Shown: positions 21,881 through 31,210, counted from the first letter of the stretch. The stretch is 41,182 nucleotides of DNA from Candidatus Allofournierella excrementigallinarum (GCA_019119025.1 DWXV01000016.1:1-41182); one strand, 5' to 3'. Notes: generated by a model from the sequence alone, not told the origin. Program-made: numbers and translations.

Positions 21881-22318
21881 TCAAAATTCCAGGGCCATCA
21901 CCACCGCGTCGTCCGGCGGGTCGCGGTAAAAGCCCCGGCGCACCCCGGCGGCGGCAAAGCCCAGCCGCCGGTAGAGGGCGATGGCGGGGGCGTTGGCCGC
22001 CCGCACCTCCAGAAAACACCGGGCCGCGCCCTCGGCCCTGAGGGCGCCGAGCGCCCCCGCCAGCAGCGCGGCCCCCACGCCCTTGCGGCGGGCGGCGGGG
22101 TCCACATTGAGGGCGTAAAGGCTGGCTTCGTCCGCCGCCAGCTGGAACACGGCAAAGCCCAAGACGCCCCCCTCGCCCTCGGCCACGAACAGCCGGGCGG
22201 CGGGGCTTTCCAGTTCGCTCAAAAGCTGGCTTTCGGTCCAGGGCTCGGCGCCGGCGGCGGCAAGGGCGGCGCACAGAGACGCGTCGGCGGCGGCCATGAA
22301 GCGCACGGAAAGTTCCAT
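21881..22318 (-). CDS. rimI: Ribosomal-protein S18-alanine N-acetyltransferase RimI (GNAT)
   Basis: 145 residues, single GNAT domain. The acetyl-CoA pyrophosphate loop is ARRKGVGAALL (about 76-86), preceded by the LYALNVDP strand, and the family's C-terminal block reads FLEVRAANAPAIALYRRLGF. The end, RRGFYRDPPDDAVVMALEF, is the RimI-type GxYxxPxEDAxxM ending. It acetylates the N-terminal alanine of ribosomal protein S18 in enterobacteria; targets elsewhere may be broader. Its ATG begins one base after the polA stop, so translation is coupled, and tsaD follows 36 bases downstream. Confidence 0.92.
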   Translation of the reverse strand: MELSVRFMAAADASLCAALAAAGAEPWTESQLLSELESPAARLFVAEGEGGVLGFAVFQLAADEASLYALNVDPAARRKGVGAALLAGALGALRAEGAARCFLEVRAANAPAIALYRRLGFAAAGVRRGFYRDPPDDAVVMALEF

Positions 22319-22319
22319 A

Positions 22320-24833
22320 TCAGTGGGCCTCCAGCCAGGTGCCGCCGCTGTTCACGTCGGCGGTGAGGGGCACCGAGAAGTTCACCGCGCCCTCCATCTC
22401 TTCCTTCAAAATGCGGCTGACCTGCCGCACCTCGGCGGCGGGCGCCTCCACGATGAGCTCGTCGTGCACCTGCAAGATCAGCCGGGCCGCAAGCCCCTCG
22501 TCCCGCAGGCGGCGCCACACCCGCACCATCGCCAGCTTGATGACGTCGGCGGCGGTGCCCTGGATGGGGGTGTTCATGGCCATCCGCTCGCCCAGCGAGC
22601 GCAGGTTGAAGTTCTTGCTGGCCAGTTCCGGCAGCGCCCGGCGGCGTCCGAAGAGGGTGGTCACATAGCCCTTCTCACGCCCGGCGGCGATGGTGGAATC
22701 CATATACTCCTTCACGCCGGGGAAGGTGGCCAGGTAGTTCTTGATAAAATCGTCCGCCTCCTTCACGGTCACGCCGATGTCCCGCGCCAGGCTGAAGGCC
22801 CCGATGCCGTAGACGATGCCGAAGTTCACCGCCTTGGCGGACGAGCGCAGGGCGGGGGTGACCATTTCCGGCGGCAGGCCGTAGATCTTGGCGGCGGTGC
22901 TGCGGTGGATGTCCTGCCCGGTGAGGAAGGCGTTTCTCATCGTCTCGTCGCCGGAGATGTGGGCCAGGATGCGCAGTTCGATCTGGCTGTAGTCCGCGTC
23001 CACCAGCTTGCAGCCCGCGCCGGCGATGAAGAACTGGCGCAGCCGGCTGCCCAGCTTTGTGCGGATGGGGATGTTCTGCAGATTCGGCTCGCTGGAAGAA
23101 AGCCGCCCGGTGCGGGCCTCGGTCTGGTTGAAGGTGGAGTGCATCCGCCCGTCCGGCCCGATGACCTTGAGCAGCCCCTCCACATAGGTGCTGTTCAGCT
23201 TCTGGTAGGTGCGGTACTGCAGGATGTCCTCCACCACCGGGCTGTAGCTGCGCAGGCTTTCCAGCGTCTCGGCGTCGGTGGAATAGCCGCTTTTGGTTTT
23301 CTTGCGGGGCGGCAGGCCCATCTTGTCGAACAGGGCCTCGGCCAGCTGCTTGGGGCTGTTCAGGTTGAAGGTGTAGCCCACCGCCTCGTAGATGGAGGCG
23401 AGGGTCTTGTCCAGCTCGGCTTTTAGCAGGGTGCCGAAGGCCTCGAGGCCCTCTTTGTCCACCGGCATGCCGGTGCGCTCCATGTCCGCAAGCACCCGGG
23501 CCAGGGGCAGCTCGATGTCCTGCAAAAGACCCGTCATGCCCTGCTGGTCCACCTGGGCGGCCAGGGCGTCAAACAGGCCCTCCAGCGCGCCGGCGGCGGG
23601 CTCGTCCGGGCAGTCGAAGCGGGGGGCGGGGGCGTATTCCGCCTCCAGCTGCTGGGGCTGATAGTCGCTGGCCGCCGGGTTCAAAAGATAGGCCGCCAGC
23701 TTTGCGTCAAAGCGGATGGCCCTGCCCTCGCCGCCCGCGTCCAGGGCGATGCGGTAAAGGGGCTTTGCGTCGAACACCCAAAGCTGGGCATCGCTTTCCA
23801 GCAGGGCGGGCAGGGCGGCGTTTTCCACCGTCCAGACGGTTTCGCCCTGCACGGCGAACCAGCCCTTTTCCCCCTTCGCCATGCACAGCCGCCCGGCAGG
23901 GGCGGCGGGCAGGGGGGCGGGCTTCACTTCCGGCAGGCAGGTCGCGGCGGGGGCGGCGGGCAGCTGGCCCAGGCCCAGCCGCCCGGCCATGGAGTGCATC
24001 TCCAATTCCGCCAAAAGGGCGGCGGCCGCCGCCGCATCGCCACCGGCGCGCCTGTAGGCCCCCGCCTGGGTGGGGATGGGGGCGGTGCAGCAGATCTCCG
24101 CCAGCTGGCGGCTCATCCGGGCGCTGGGCTCATTGGCGGCAAGCTTTGCCCGCACGCCGGGCTTGATGGCCTTGTCGTCGATGTGTTCATACACCCCGTC
24201 CAGGCTCTCAAAGCGGCGGATGAGCTCCAGGGCGGTCTTTTCGCCCACGCCGGGCACGCCGGGGATGTTGTCGGAGGCGTCGCCCATCAGGCTTTTCACC
24301 TCGATCAGCTGCCGGGGGGCCACGCCGTATTTTTCCTTCACGGCGGCCTCGTCCATCACCACCGTCTCGCTGCGGCCCATCCGGGTGGCGGCCAAAAGCA
24401 CCGTCACATGCCCGTTCACCAGCTGCAAGCTGTCCCGGTCGCCGGTGGCGATGAGGCAGTCGTCCCCACGGGCCGCGGCGGCGGCGGAGAGGGTGCCCAG
24501 CAGATCGTCCGCTTCATAGCCTTCCAGGCTGACCATGGCAAAACCCAGGTCCGCCAGCAGCTCTTTGAGCACCGGCATCTGGTCCGCCAGCTCCTGGGGC
24601 ATGCCGTGGCGGGTGGCCTTGTAGCCGCTGTACATCTTGTGGCGGAAGGTGGGGGCCTTCAGGTCAAAGGCCACCGCCACCTCGTCGGGTTCATGGTCCC
24701 GCAGAAGGTTCAGCAGAATGTTCATGAAGCCGTATATGGCGTTGGTGTAGCGCCCATCTTTTGTGGTGAGCAGCTTGATGCCGTAAAAGGCGCGGTTGGC
24801 AATGCTGTTGCCGTCCAGTACCAGCAGTTTCAT
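22320..24833 (-). CDS. polA: DNA polymerase I with degenerate 3'-5' exonuclease domain
   Basis: 837 residues. 5'-nuclease domain about 1-290 (LVLDGNSIANRAFYG, AVAFDLKAPTFRH, GYEADDLLGT, TGDRDSLQLV, MGDASDNIPGVPGVGEKTA). The 3'-5' exonuclease region (about 300-440) is short and lacks the D-x-E first motif; at that point it reads RLCMAKGEKGWFAV, so proofreading is probably absent as in Bacillus-type Pol I. Polymerase domain about 440-837 with motif A DADYSQIELRILAHISGD (Asp614 and Glu619), motif B RSSAKAVNFGIVYGIG and motif C QVHDELIVEA (Asp791). ATG at 24833 with AGGAGGG upstream. It fills gaps and removes RNA primers in repair and lagging-strand synthesis. It heads the operon with rimI, tsaD and rarA. 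Confidence 0.97.
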   Translation of the reverse strand: MKLLVLDGNSIANRAFYGIKLLTTKDGRYTNAIYGFMNILLNLLRDHEPDEVAVAFDLKAPTFRHKMYSGYKATRHGMPQELADQMPVLKELLADLGFAMVSLEGYEADDLLGTLSAAAAARGDDCLIATGDRDSLQLVNGHVTVLLAATRMGRSETVVMDEAAVKEKYGVAPRQLIEVKSLMGDASDNIPGVPGVGEKTALELIRRFESLDGVYEHIDDKAIKPGVRAKLAANEPSARMSRQLAEICCTAPIPTQAGAYRRAGGDAAAAAALLAELEMHSMAGRLGLGQLPAAPAATCLPEVKPAPLPAAPAGRLCMAKGEKGWFAVQGETVWTVENAALPALLESDAQLWVFDAKPLYRIALDAGGEGRAIRFDAKLAAYLLNPAASDYQPQQLEAEYAPAPRFDCPDEPAAGALEGLFDALAAQVDQQGMTGLLQDIELPLARVLADMERTGMPVDKEGLEAFGTLLKAELDKTLASIYEAVGYTFNLNSPKQLAEALFDKMGLPPRKKTKSGYSTDAETLESLRSYSPVVEDILQYRTYQKLNSTYVEGLLKVIGPDGRMHSTFNQTEARTGRLSSSEPNLQNIPIRTKLGSRLRQFFIAGAGCKLVDADYSQIELRILAHISGDETMRNAFLTGQDIHRSTAAKIYGLPPEMVTPALRSSAKAVNFGIVYGIGAFSLARDIGVTVKEADDFIKNYLATFPGVKEYMDSTIAAGREKGYVTTLFGRRRALPELASKNFNLRSLGERMAMNTPIQGTAADVIKLAMVRVWRRLRDEGLAARLILQVHDELIVEAPAAEVRQVSRILKEEMEGAVNFSVPLTADVNSGGTWLEAH

Positions 24834-24876
24834 GCAAGAAAGCCCTCCTGAAAATCGCTCGGTATGATTCCCCATA

Positions 24877-24909
24877 AGTATACCACAAACGCCCCGTTTG
24901 TGGTACAAT
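24877..24909. promoter_or_regulatory. Back-to-back extended -10 promoters of polA (minus) and dusB (plus)
   Basis: A perfect inverted repeat TACCACAAAC-GCCCC-GTTTGTGGTA (24881-24905) carries one promoter in each arm: plus strand TGG-TACAAT (-10 at 24904-24909), minus strand TGG-TATACT (-10 complement of 24877-24882). The two start regions face away from each other and are 22 bases apart, so the same DNA provides the upstream region for both. The repeat may be an operator as well. Confidence 0.65.
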
Positions 24910-24940
24910 AGTAGCCAAGTTTGCACAAGCGAGGTACTCT

Positions 24941-25915
24941 ATGCAGTTTGGCACCCTTTCCATCGGCCCCGGGGCGGCCCTCGCCCCCATGGCCGGGTTC
25001 ACCGATACCGCCTGCCGCGCCATGGCCGCCCGCCACGGCGCGGCGTATACCGTCAGCGAAATGGTCAGCGCCAAGGCCCTGACCTTTGGCGATAAAAAAA
25101 GCGCCCGGCTCATCGCGGGCGGCGGGGGCGAGGCCCCCTATGGGGTGCAGCTGTTCGGCGCGGAGCCCGAGACCATGGGCGAGGCCGCCGGGCTCATCCA
25201 GAAATACGAGTTCGACTTCATCGACATCAACATGGGCTGCCCCGCCCCCAAGATCACTTCCTCCGGCGCGGGCAGCCGCCTGCTGCTGGACCCGGGCCTC
25301 TGCGGGCGCATCACCGAGGCGGTGGTGAAAAACAGCGGCGGCCGCCCGGTGACGGTGAAGCTGCGCGCCGGCTGGGATGCCCAGCACGTCACCGCCGCCG
25401 AGGCGGCGCAGGCCTGCGAGGCGGCGGGGGCGGCGGCCATCGCCGTCCACGGCCGCACCCGGGAGCAGATGTACGCCCCCGGCACGGTGGACTGGAACGT
25501 CATCGCCGCGGTGAAGGCGGCGGTGAAGGTGCCTGTGCTGGGCAACGGCGACATCGCCAGCGCCGCCGGCGCCCTGGCCATGATAAAGGCCACCGGCTGC
25601 GACGGGGTGATGGTGGGCCGGGCGGCTTTGGGCGACCCCTGGCTCTTTGCCGAAATAAAGGCCGCCCTGGCGGGGGAGGAACTTCCCGCCCGCCCCGGCC
25701 TTTGCGAGCGCATGGCGGCCATGCGCCGGCAGATTTATGAGATGTGCGAGGAAAAGGGCGAGTGGGCGGCCATGCCCCAGGCCCGCAGCCAGGCCCTTTA
25801 TTATATGAAGGGCCTCAAAGGGGCGGCGGCTCTGCGCCGGGCCTGCTGCGAATTGCAGCACTTTTCCGATGTGGACCGCCTCATCGACAGGGTCTATGCG
25901 GCGGGCAACCTGTGA
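24941..25915 (+). CDS. dusB: tRNA-dihydrouridine synthase DusB-type
   Basis: 324 residues. N-terminal LAPMAGFTDTACRAMA binds FMN; the catalytic cysteine is in NMGCPAPK (Cys100); further FMN/tRNA motifs are GVQLFG, VTVKLRAGWD, AVHGRTREQMY, LGNGDI and GVMVGRAALGDPW. DusB-type enzymes reduce uridines in the D-loop with NADPH. One difference from most relatives is KITSSGAGSRLL where KIVKNGEGSALL is usual, so the loop after the catalytic cysteine is slightly altered. GAGG precedes the ATG. It is divergent from polA, with the two promoters sharing an inverted repeat, and its stop is three bases from the convergent yfbR stop. Confidence 0.95.
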   Translation: MQFGTLSIGPGAALAPMAGFTDTACRAMAARHGAAYTVSEMVSAKALTFGDKKSARLIAGGGGEAPYGVQLFGAEPETMGEAAGLIQKYEFDFIDINMGCPAPKITSSGAGSRLLLDPGLCGRITEAVVKNSGGRPVTVKLRAGWDAQHVTAAEAAQACEAAGAAAIAVHGRTREQMYAPGTVDWNVIAAVKAAVKVPVLGNGDIASAAGALAMIKATGCDGVMVGRAALGDPWLFAEIKAALAGEELPARPGLCERMAAMRRQIYEMCEEKGEWAAMPQARSQALYYMKGLKGAAALRRACCELQHFSDVDRLIDRVYAAGNL

Positions 25916-25918
25916 GCC

Positions 25919-26518
25919 TCAATCCCCTTCGGCGCGGGTCAGCTCGTCCAGGTTCTGGGCGTAGCAGGGCAGCATGTGCTCGAGAAAATAGTCCGCCTCC
26001 GGGCAGTGCATGGCGGTGATGGCCGCTTTCTGCTGGGCCAGCGCCGAGGAAAATTCCCGGTTGCCCGCCTGCACTTCCTCGGTGCACTTGATAAGGGCGG
26101 AAAGGCGGTCCGCCGCTTTGAGGATGCGCTTTTCCCCGTCGGAAAGGCAGCGCCCGGTGAGGTAGCCGGCCATTTCGCCGCGCAGCGCCGGGGGCAAAAG
26201 CTGGGCCATCTGGCACGCGCTCTCCTCCTCCAGCGCCTTGTATGCCGCGCGCAGCCGCTCGTTTTTGTATTTCACCGGGGTGGGCATGTCGCCGGTCATG
26301 ATCTCCGGCGCGTCGTGGTAGAGCGCCGCCACCGCCACCGTCTCCGGGCGCACCGGGGTGCCGGTGACCTCTTTGGCGATGAGGCAGAGGGTGTGGGCCA
26401 GGATGGCCGTCTCGGCGGTGTGCTCGCTGAGGGTCTCGGGCCGCGCGGCGTGCATCAGGCTCCACCGGCGGATGTACTTCATGCGGCTCACCAGCGCGTT
26501 GAACGGGTAGGTCTTCAC
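25919..26518 (-). CDS. yfbR: 5'-deoxynucleotidase YfbR (HD domain)
   Basis: 199 residues from a GTG at 26518 with AAGGAGG 9 bases upstream. Residues fall at the positions known for E. coli YfbR as I recall them: Arg18-Trp19 in SRMKYIRRWSLM, His33 (EHTAETAILAH), His68-Asp69 and Glu72 (YHDAPEIMTGDMPTPVKY), Asp77 and Asp137 (KAADRLS). The enzyme dephosphorylates dNMPs, acting in the dCTP deaminase-type route to dUMP and in nucleotide-pool sanitation. A possible extended -10 TGC-TATGAT lies on the minus strand (complement of 26581-26589). Convergent with dusB; only three bases separate the two stop codons and no terminator hairpin is visible there. Confidence 0.92.
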   Translation of the reverse strand: MKTYPFNALVSRMKYIRRWSLMHAARPETLSEHTAETAILAHTLCLIAKEVTGTPVRPETVAVAALYHDAPEIMTGDMPTPVKYKNERLRAAYKALEEESACQMAQLLPPALRGEMAGYLTGRCLSDGEKRILKAADRLSALIKCTEEVQAGNREFSSALAQQKAAITAMHCPEADYFLEHMLPCYAQNLDELTRAEGD

Positions 26519-26643
26519 GGAAAAACGCCTCCTTGCGGGCAGCTTCTGCCACAAACATTTCACAAACACAGTGTAGTATCATCATAGCACATTTTGCCCC
26601 TTCGCGGGGCGGGATTTTTCAAAACGGGAAGGGAAGGAACGGC

Positions 26644-29010
26644 ATGCAGCCCCTCACAAGACCCCAGAACAAATACTGGCTCACCTTCGGCCTGTGCGCG
26701 TTGGCGGCGGCGCTGGTGTTTTTGCCTTTTTACATCGTGGACGGCGGCATCTTCCTCTACGCCGGCGACTTCAACAGCCAGCAAATTCCCTTCTACTACT
26801 ACGCCAACGAGTTCCTAAAGTCCGGCGGCGGCACCTTCAGCTGGGCCACCGACCTGGGCAGCGATTTCTGGAACAGCTATTCCTTCTATCTGGCCGGCAG
26901 CCCCTTCTTCTGGCTCAGCCTGCTTTTCCCCGCCGCGTGGCAGCCCTTCCTGATGGCCCCCATGCTGGCGCTCAAGTTCGCGGTGGCGGGCGGCGGCGGA
27001 TATCTCTGGGCCCGCCGCTGGGTCAAGGACCCCAACATGGCCGTGCTGGCGGGCTGCCTTTACGCCTTTTCCGGCTTTACGGTCTACAACGTGTTTTTCA
27101 ACCACTTTGTGGACGTGGTGGCCCTGTTCCCTTATCTGCTCTGGACGCTGGACGAGGCGGTGCTGCAAGGGCGCCGGGGCCCCTTCGCGGCGCTGGTGGC
27201 GCTGAACCTCGTCAACAACTACTTCTTCTTCGCCGGGCAGGTGGTCTTTCTCGCCCTCTATTTTGTCTGCATGACCGCCTCGGGCGTCTACCGCTGGAGG
27301 GGCAAAACCTTCGGCGCGCTGGCGGCGGAGAGCCTTTTGGGTTGCGGCATGGGCTGCGTGCTGGCCTGGCCGGCCCTTTTGAGCCTGGCCGAAAACCCCC
27401 GCACGGTGGACCCCTTCAGCGGCTTTGGCTACATCTTCTACTCCAAGGCCCAGCAGTACGGGGCCATCCTCTACAGCCTCTTCTTCCCGCCGGACTGCCC
27501 CTATATGCCGGTGATCTTTGACGAAGGGGTCATCAAGTGGACCAGCATGTCCGCCTATCTGCCCCTGATGGGCCTGGCGGGGGTCATCGCCTACCTGCGC
27601 TGCACCCAGAAAACCGCCTTCCGGCGCATTCTGTTCTCGTGCCTTGTGATGGCGCTGGTGCCCGCCCTCAACTCCGCCTTTTACGCCATGAATTCCAGCT
27701 ATTACGCCCGCTGGTGGTACATGCCCGTCCTGGTGATGTGCGCCGCCAGCGTGCAGGCGCTGGAAAACGAAGGCATCGACCCCGCAAAGGGCGTGCGGCC
27801 CACGGTGGCGGTGCTGCTGGCCTTCTGCGTGTTCGCCTTCCTGCCGGTGGAGGAGGACGGCGAGTGGAGCCTCGGCGTCATCGAATACCCCGAAAAGTTC
27901 TGGCTCAATCTGGGCCTGGCCCTTCTGGGCGTGGCGGTGTTCTGGCTCGTCTGGGTGCAGCACCGCCGCCGCCCGCTGCTGGCGCGGCGGCTCACCGCGG
28001 CGGTGCTGGCCTTCGGCTGCCTTTACAGCATCGCCCACATCTCCATCGGCAAGTTCGCTCAGTGGTCGAACGACGCCGGCTGGCGCACCCAGCAGTATGA
28101 GGACGCCCGCGCCCTGGCGGAAAAGCTGCCGGAGGGCGCGTACCGCATCGACGACTACGAGTGCTACGACAATGTGGGCCTTTGGATGGGCAAGAGCTGC
28201 CTGCAGTTTTTCAACTCCACCGTGGCCCCCTCCATCATGGAGTTCTACCCCCAGTTCGGCGTCAAGCGGGACGTGCGCAGCGAGCCGGGCCTCGAGGACT
28301 ACGCCCTGCGGGGCCTGCTGGCGGTGAAGTACATCGTGACCCCGGTGGCCGACGCCGCCGAATTTGAAAAGGAGGCCGGGGACGACTGGGCCTACTGGGG
28401 CGCGGAGGGCAGCCTCGCGGTCTACGAGAACAAATACGCCCTGCCCATGGCCTACGGCTACGAATACTATGTCACCCAGGAGCAGTTCGAGGGTGTGCCG
28501 GAAAACCAGCGGGCAAACCTCTTGCTGCGGGCCATGGTGCTGAGCGAGGAACAGATCGAGGCGTGGGGCGGCCTGCTCCAGCCCCTGCCGGAGGACCTGC
28601 TCGGCGGCTTTTCCCAAGAGGCCTACCACCAGGACGTGGTGGACCGCCAGATCCAGGGCGCGGTGGAGGTCAGCCTGGACAGCCGCGGCCTTTCCGCCCG
28701 CTTTAACTTGCAGGAAGAGACGGTGGTGCTGCTGGCCGTGCCCTGGGACCCGGGCTTTTCCGTTACCGTGAACGGCGAAAAAACGCCGGTGGAGAAGGTG
28801 GACGGCGGCCTGTGCGCCGTGCGCGTCCCCGCCGGGGAGGCGGACCTGCGCCTGGACCACTTCACCTTCGGCCTGGGCCAGAGCCTGGCCGCCGCCGGTG
28901 TGAGCGTAGTGCTCTTCGCCGGGTATCTTTTCTGGCACCGCCGCCGCAGGGCAAAACGCACCTGGGCAAAGCCCGCGCCCGAAAAAACCATCTATCGCAA
29001 GGAGAACTGA
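26644..29010 (+). CDS. YfhO-family integral membrane protein (GT-C-type lipid-linked sugar transferase candidate)
   Basis: 788 residues. The first ~470 residues hold about ten to twelve membrane helices; the loop FLYAGDFNSQQIPFYYYANE near residue 40 is the D-rich first outer loop typical of YfhO/GT-C proteins, and GTFSWATDLGSDF with YYARWW are further conserved blocks. The outer domain from about 480 to 740 is soluble and contains EYYVTQEQFEGVPENQR, followed by a last helix and a basic tail (HRRRRAKRTWAK). YfhO of Bacillus is needed for glycosylation of lipoteichoic acid (GlcNAc); the function here is inferred from that family. It forms an operon with tex, one base between stop and start. Confidence 0.9.
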   Translation: MQPLTRPQNKYWLTFGLCALAAALVFLPFYIVDGGIFLYAGDFNSQQIPFYYYANEFLKSGGGTFSWATDLGSDFWNSYSFYLAGSPFFWLSLLFPAAWQPFLMAPMLALKFAVAGGGGYLWARRWVKDPNMAVLAGCLYAFSGFTVYNVFFNHFVDVVALFPYLLWTLDEAVLQGRRGPFAALVALNLVNNYFFFAGQVVFLALYFVCMTASGVYRWRGKTFGALAAESLLGCGMGCVLAWPALLSLAENPRTVDPFSGFGYIFYSKAQQYGAILYSLFFPPDCPYMPVIFDEGVIKWTSMSAYLPLMGLAGVIAYLRCTQKTAFRRILFSCLVMALVPALNSAFYAMNSSYYARWWYMPVLVMCAASVQALENEGIDPAKGVRPTVAVLLAFCVFAFLPVEEDGEWSLGVIEYPEKFWLNLGLALLGVAVFWLVWVQHRRRPLLARRLTAAVLAFGCLYSIAHISIGKFAQWSNDAGWRTQQYEDARALAEKLPEGAYRIDDYECYDNVGLWMGKSCLQFFNSTVAPSIMEFYPQFGVKRDVRSEPGLEDYALRGLLAVKYIVTPVADAAEFEKEAGDDWAYWGAEGSLAVYENKYALPMAYGYEYYVTQEQFEGVPENQRANLLLRAMVLSEEQIEAWGGLLQPLPEDLLGGFSQEAYHQDVVDRQIQGAVEVSLDSRGLSARFNLQEETVVLLAVPWDPGFSVTVNGEKTPVEKVDGGLCAVRVPAGEADLRLDHFTFGLGQSLAAAGVSVVLFAGYLFWHRRRRAKRTWAKPAPEKTIYRKEN

Positions 29011-29011
29011 A

Positions 29012-31156
29012 ATGGACTACGCAAAACGACTGGCGGCGGAGCTCTCCGCCCCCGAAACCCGTGTGGCCGCCGCCATCGCGCTCATTGACGAGGGCAACAC
29101 CATCCCCTTCATCGCCCGCTACCGCAAAGAGGCCACCGGCGCCATGGACGACCAGCTGCTGCGCACCCTGGCGGACCGGCTGGAATACCTGCGTGGGCTG
29201 GATAAGCGCAAGGAGGAGGTGCGCGCCGCCATCGAGGCCCAGGGCGCCCTCACCGGGGAACTGACCGCCAAGCTGGAAAGCGCCGCCACCCTGGCGGAGG
29301 TGGAGGACCTCTACCGCCCCTACAAACCCAAGCGCAAGACCCGCGCCAGCGTGGCCCGGGCCCGTGGCCTTGCGCCGCTGGCCGAGGCCCTGCTGGCCCA
29401 GGATGCGAAGCTGGATGTGAACGCCGCCGCCGAGGGCTACATCAATGAGGAAGTGCCCGACGCCGAGGCTGCCCTGGCCGGCGCGCGGGACATCATCGCC
29501 GAGCAGGCGAGCGACGACGCGGCGCTGCGGGCGGAACTGCGCCGCTTCTACGGGGCCTTCGGCGTGGTGAAAAGCGAGGCCGCCAAAGAAGAAGACAGCG
29601 TCTACGCCCAGTATTACGATTTCTTTCAGCCGGTGGGCAAGATCGCCGGCCACCGGGTGCTGGCCCTGGACCGGGGCGAGCGGGAAGAGTTTTTGAAGGT
29701 GAGCGTGGAGGTGGACGCCGAGCGGGCCGCCGCCCTCTGCTGCAAGATGTTCGTCAGGGGCCGCAGCCCCGCCGCCGCCCAGGTGGAGGAAGCCGTGCGG
29801 GACGCCTACGCCCGCCTCATCCACCCCAGCCTTGAGCGGGAGGTGCGCACCGCCCTCACCGAGCAGGCGGCGGAAGGGGCCATCAGGGTCTTTGGCGAAA
29901 ACCTGCGCCAGCTGCTGCTGGCCCCGCCCATCAAGGGCAAGGTGGCCATGGGCCTCGACCCCGGCTACCGCATGGGTTGCAAGGTGGCGGTGGTGGACCC
30001 CACCGGCAAGGTGCTGGACACCGCCGTGGTCTACCCGGTGCCCCAGTTCAAGCGGGTGGAGCAGGCCAAGAGCACCATCAAGGCCCTCATCAAAAAGCAC
30101 GGGGTGCAGATCATCGCCATCGGCAACGGCACCGCCGGCAAAGAGACGGAAATTTTCGCCGCCGGCGTCATCCGGGAGATCGGCGGCGGCGTGCAGTACA
30201 TGGTGGTCAGCGAGGCGGGGGCCAGCGTCTACTCCGCCAGCGAACTGGCCGCGAAGGAGTTCCCCCAGTTCGATGTGAACCTGCGCAGCGCGGTGTCCAT
30301 CGCCCGCCGCTTGCAGGACCCGCTGGCGGAACTGGTGAAAATAGACCCCAAGGCCGTGGGCGTGGGCCAGTATCAGCACGACATGCCCGCGAAGCGCCTG
30401 GCCGCCGCGCTGGACGGCGTGGTGGAAGGGTGCGTGAACACCGTGGGCGTGGACCTGAACACCGCCAGCGCCCCGCTGCTGGCGCGGGTGGCGGGCCTTT
30501 CCGCCGCCACCGCCAAAAACGTGGTGGCCTGGCGGGAGGAAAACGGCGCCTTTTCCAGCCGCACCCAGCTGAAAAAGGTGAAGGGCCTGGGGCCCAAGGC
30601 CTTTGAGCAGTGCGCGGGCTTTCTGCGCCTGCCCGGGGCCAGGGAGCCGCTGGACGCCACCGCCGTCCACCCCGAAAGCTACGCCGCGGCGCGGGCGCTT
30701 TTGAAGCTGTGCGACTTCACCGAGGCGGACATCGGCGCCGAGGCCATCGCGGCGCTGCCCCAGCGGGCCAAGGCCATCGGCTTTGAGCGCCTGTGCAAAG
30801 AGACCGGCGCGGGCAAGGAGACCCTGGAAGACATCATCGCCGAGCTTCTGCGCCCCGGGCGGGACATGCGCGACGAGCTGCCCCCGCCGCTTTTGCGCAC
30901 CGACGTGATGGGCATGGAGGACTTAAAGCCCGGCATGGAGCTTTCCGGCACCGTGCGCAACGTCATCGACTTCGGCGCTTTTGTGGACATCGGCGTGCAC
31001 CAGGACGGCCTTGTGCACATCAGCCAGCTCAGCGACAAGTTCATCCGCCACCCCGGCGAGGCGGTGAAGGTGGGCCAGGTGGTGAAGGTGAAGGTGCTGG
31101 ACGTGGATCTGAAGAAAAAGCGCATCAGCCTGACCATGAAGGGCCTGAACAACTGA
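29012..31156 (+). CDS. tex: Transcription accessory protein Tex (S1 RNA-binding)
   Basis: 714 residues, complete. Tex_N helical region (1-~190, with IPFIARYRKEATGAMDDQLL), the YqgF/RNase H-like domain around 320-460 (GLDPGYRMGCKVAVVDPTGK, ISKIGNGTA-like IIAIGNGTAGKETE), HhH region (~470-560, PALLARVAGLSAATAKNVVAWREENGAF-type turns, GPKAFEQCAGFLR) and a C-terminal S1 domain (about 640-712, LSGTVRNVIDFGAFVDIGVH). Tex binds RNA polymerase and nucleic acid and influences transcription termination and toxin expression in several Gram-positives. AAGGAG precedes the ATG, overlapping the YfhO stop. A bidirectional terminator follows. Confidence 0.96.
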   Translation: MDYAKRLAAELSAPETRVAAAIALIDEGNTIPFIARYRKEATGAMDDQLLRTLADRLEYLRGLDKRKEEVRAAIEAQGALTGELTAKLESAATLAEVEDLYRPYKPKRKTRASVARARGLAPLAEALLAQDAKLDVNAAAEGYINEEVPDAEAALAGARDIIAEQASDDAALRAELRRFYGAFGVVKSEAAKEEDSVYAQYYDFFQPVGKIAGHRVLALDRGEREEFLKVSVEVDAERAAALCCKMFVRGRSPAAAQVEEAVRDAYARLIHPSLEREVRTALTEQAAEGAIRVFGENLRQLLLAPPIKGKVAMGLDPGYRMGCKVAVVDPTGKVLDTAVVYPVPQFKRVEQAKSTIKALIKKHGVQIIAIGNGTAGKETEIFAAGVIREIGGGVQYMVVSEAGASVYSASELAAKEFPQFDVNLRSAVSIARRLQDPLAELVKIDPKAVGVGQYQHDMPAKRLAAALDGVVEGCVNTVGVDLNTASAPLLARVAGLSAATAKNVVAWREENGAFSSRTQLKKVKGLGPKAFEQCAGFLRLPGAREPLDATAVHPESYAAARALLKLCDFTEADIGAEAIAALPQRAKAIGFERLCKETGAGKETLEDIIAELLRPGRDMRDELPPPLLRTDVMGMEDLKPGMELSGTVRNVIDFGAFVDIGVHQDGLVHISQLSDKFIRHPGEAVKVGQVVKVKVLDVDLKKKRISLTMKGLNN

Positions 31157-31164
31157 AAATGCGC

Positions 31165-31203
31165 AAAAAAGCCGCCCCGGCATTTTGCCGGGGCGGCTTT
31201 TGG
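31165..31203. terminator. Bidirectional terminator between tex and the DUF5107 gene
   Basis: AAAAAA-GCCGCCCCGGCA (31165-31182), 3-base loop, TGCCGGGGCGGC-TTTT (31186-31201). Symmetric, with an A-run on the left and a T-run on the right, so both converging genes end here. Confidence 0.92.
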
Positions 31204-31210
31204 CTCATAT

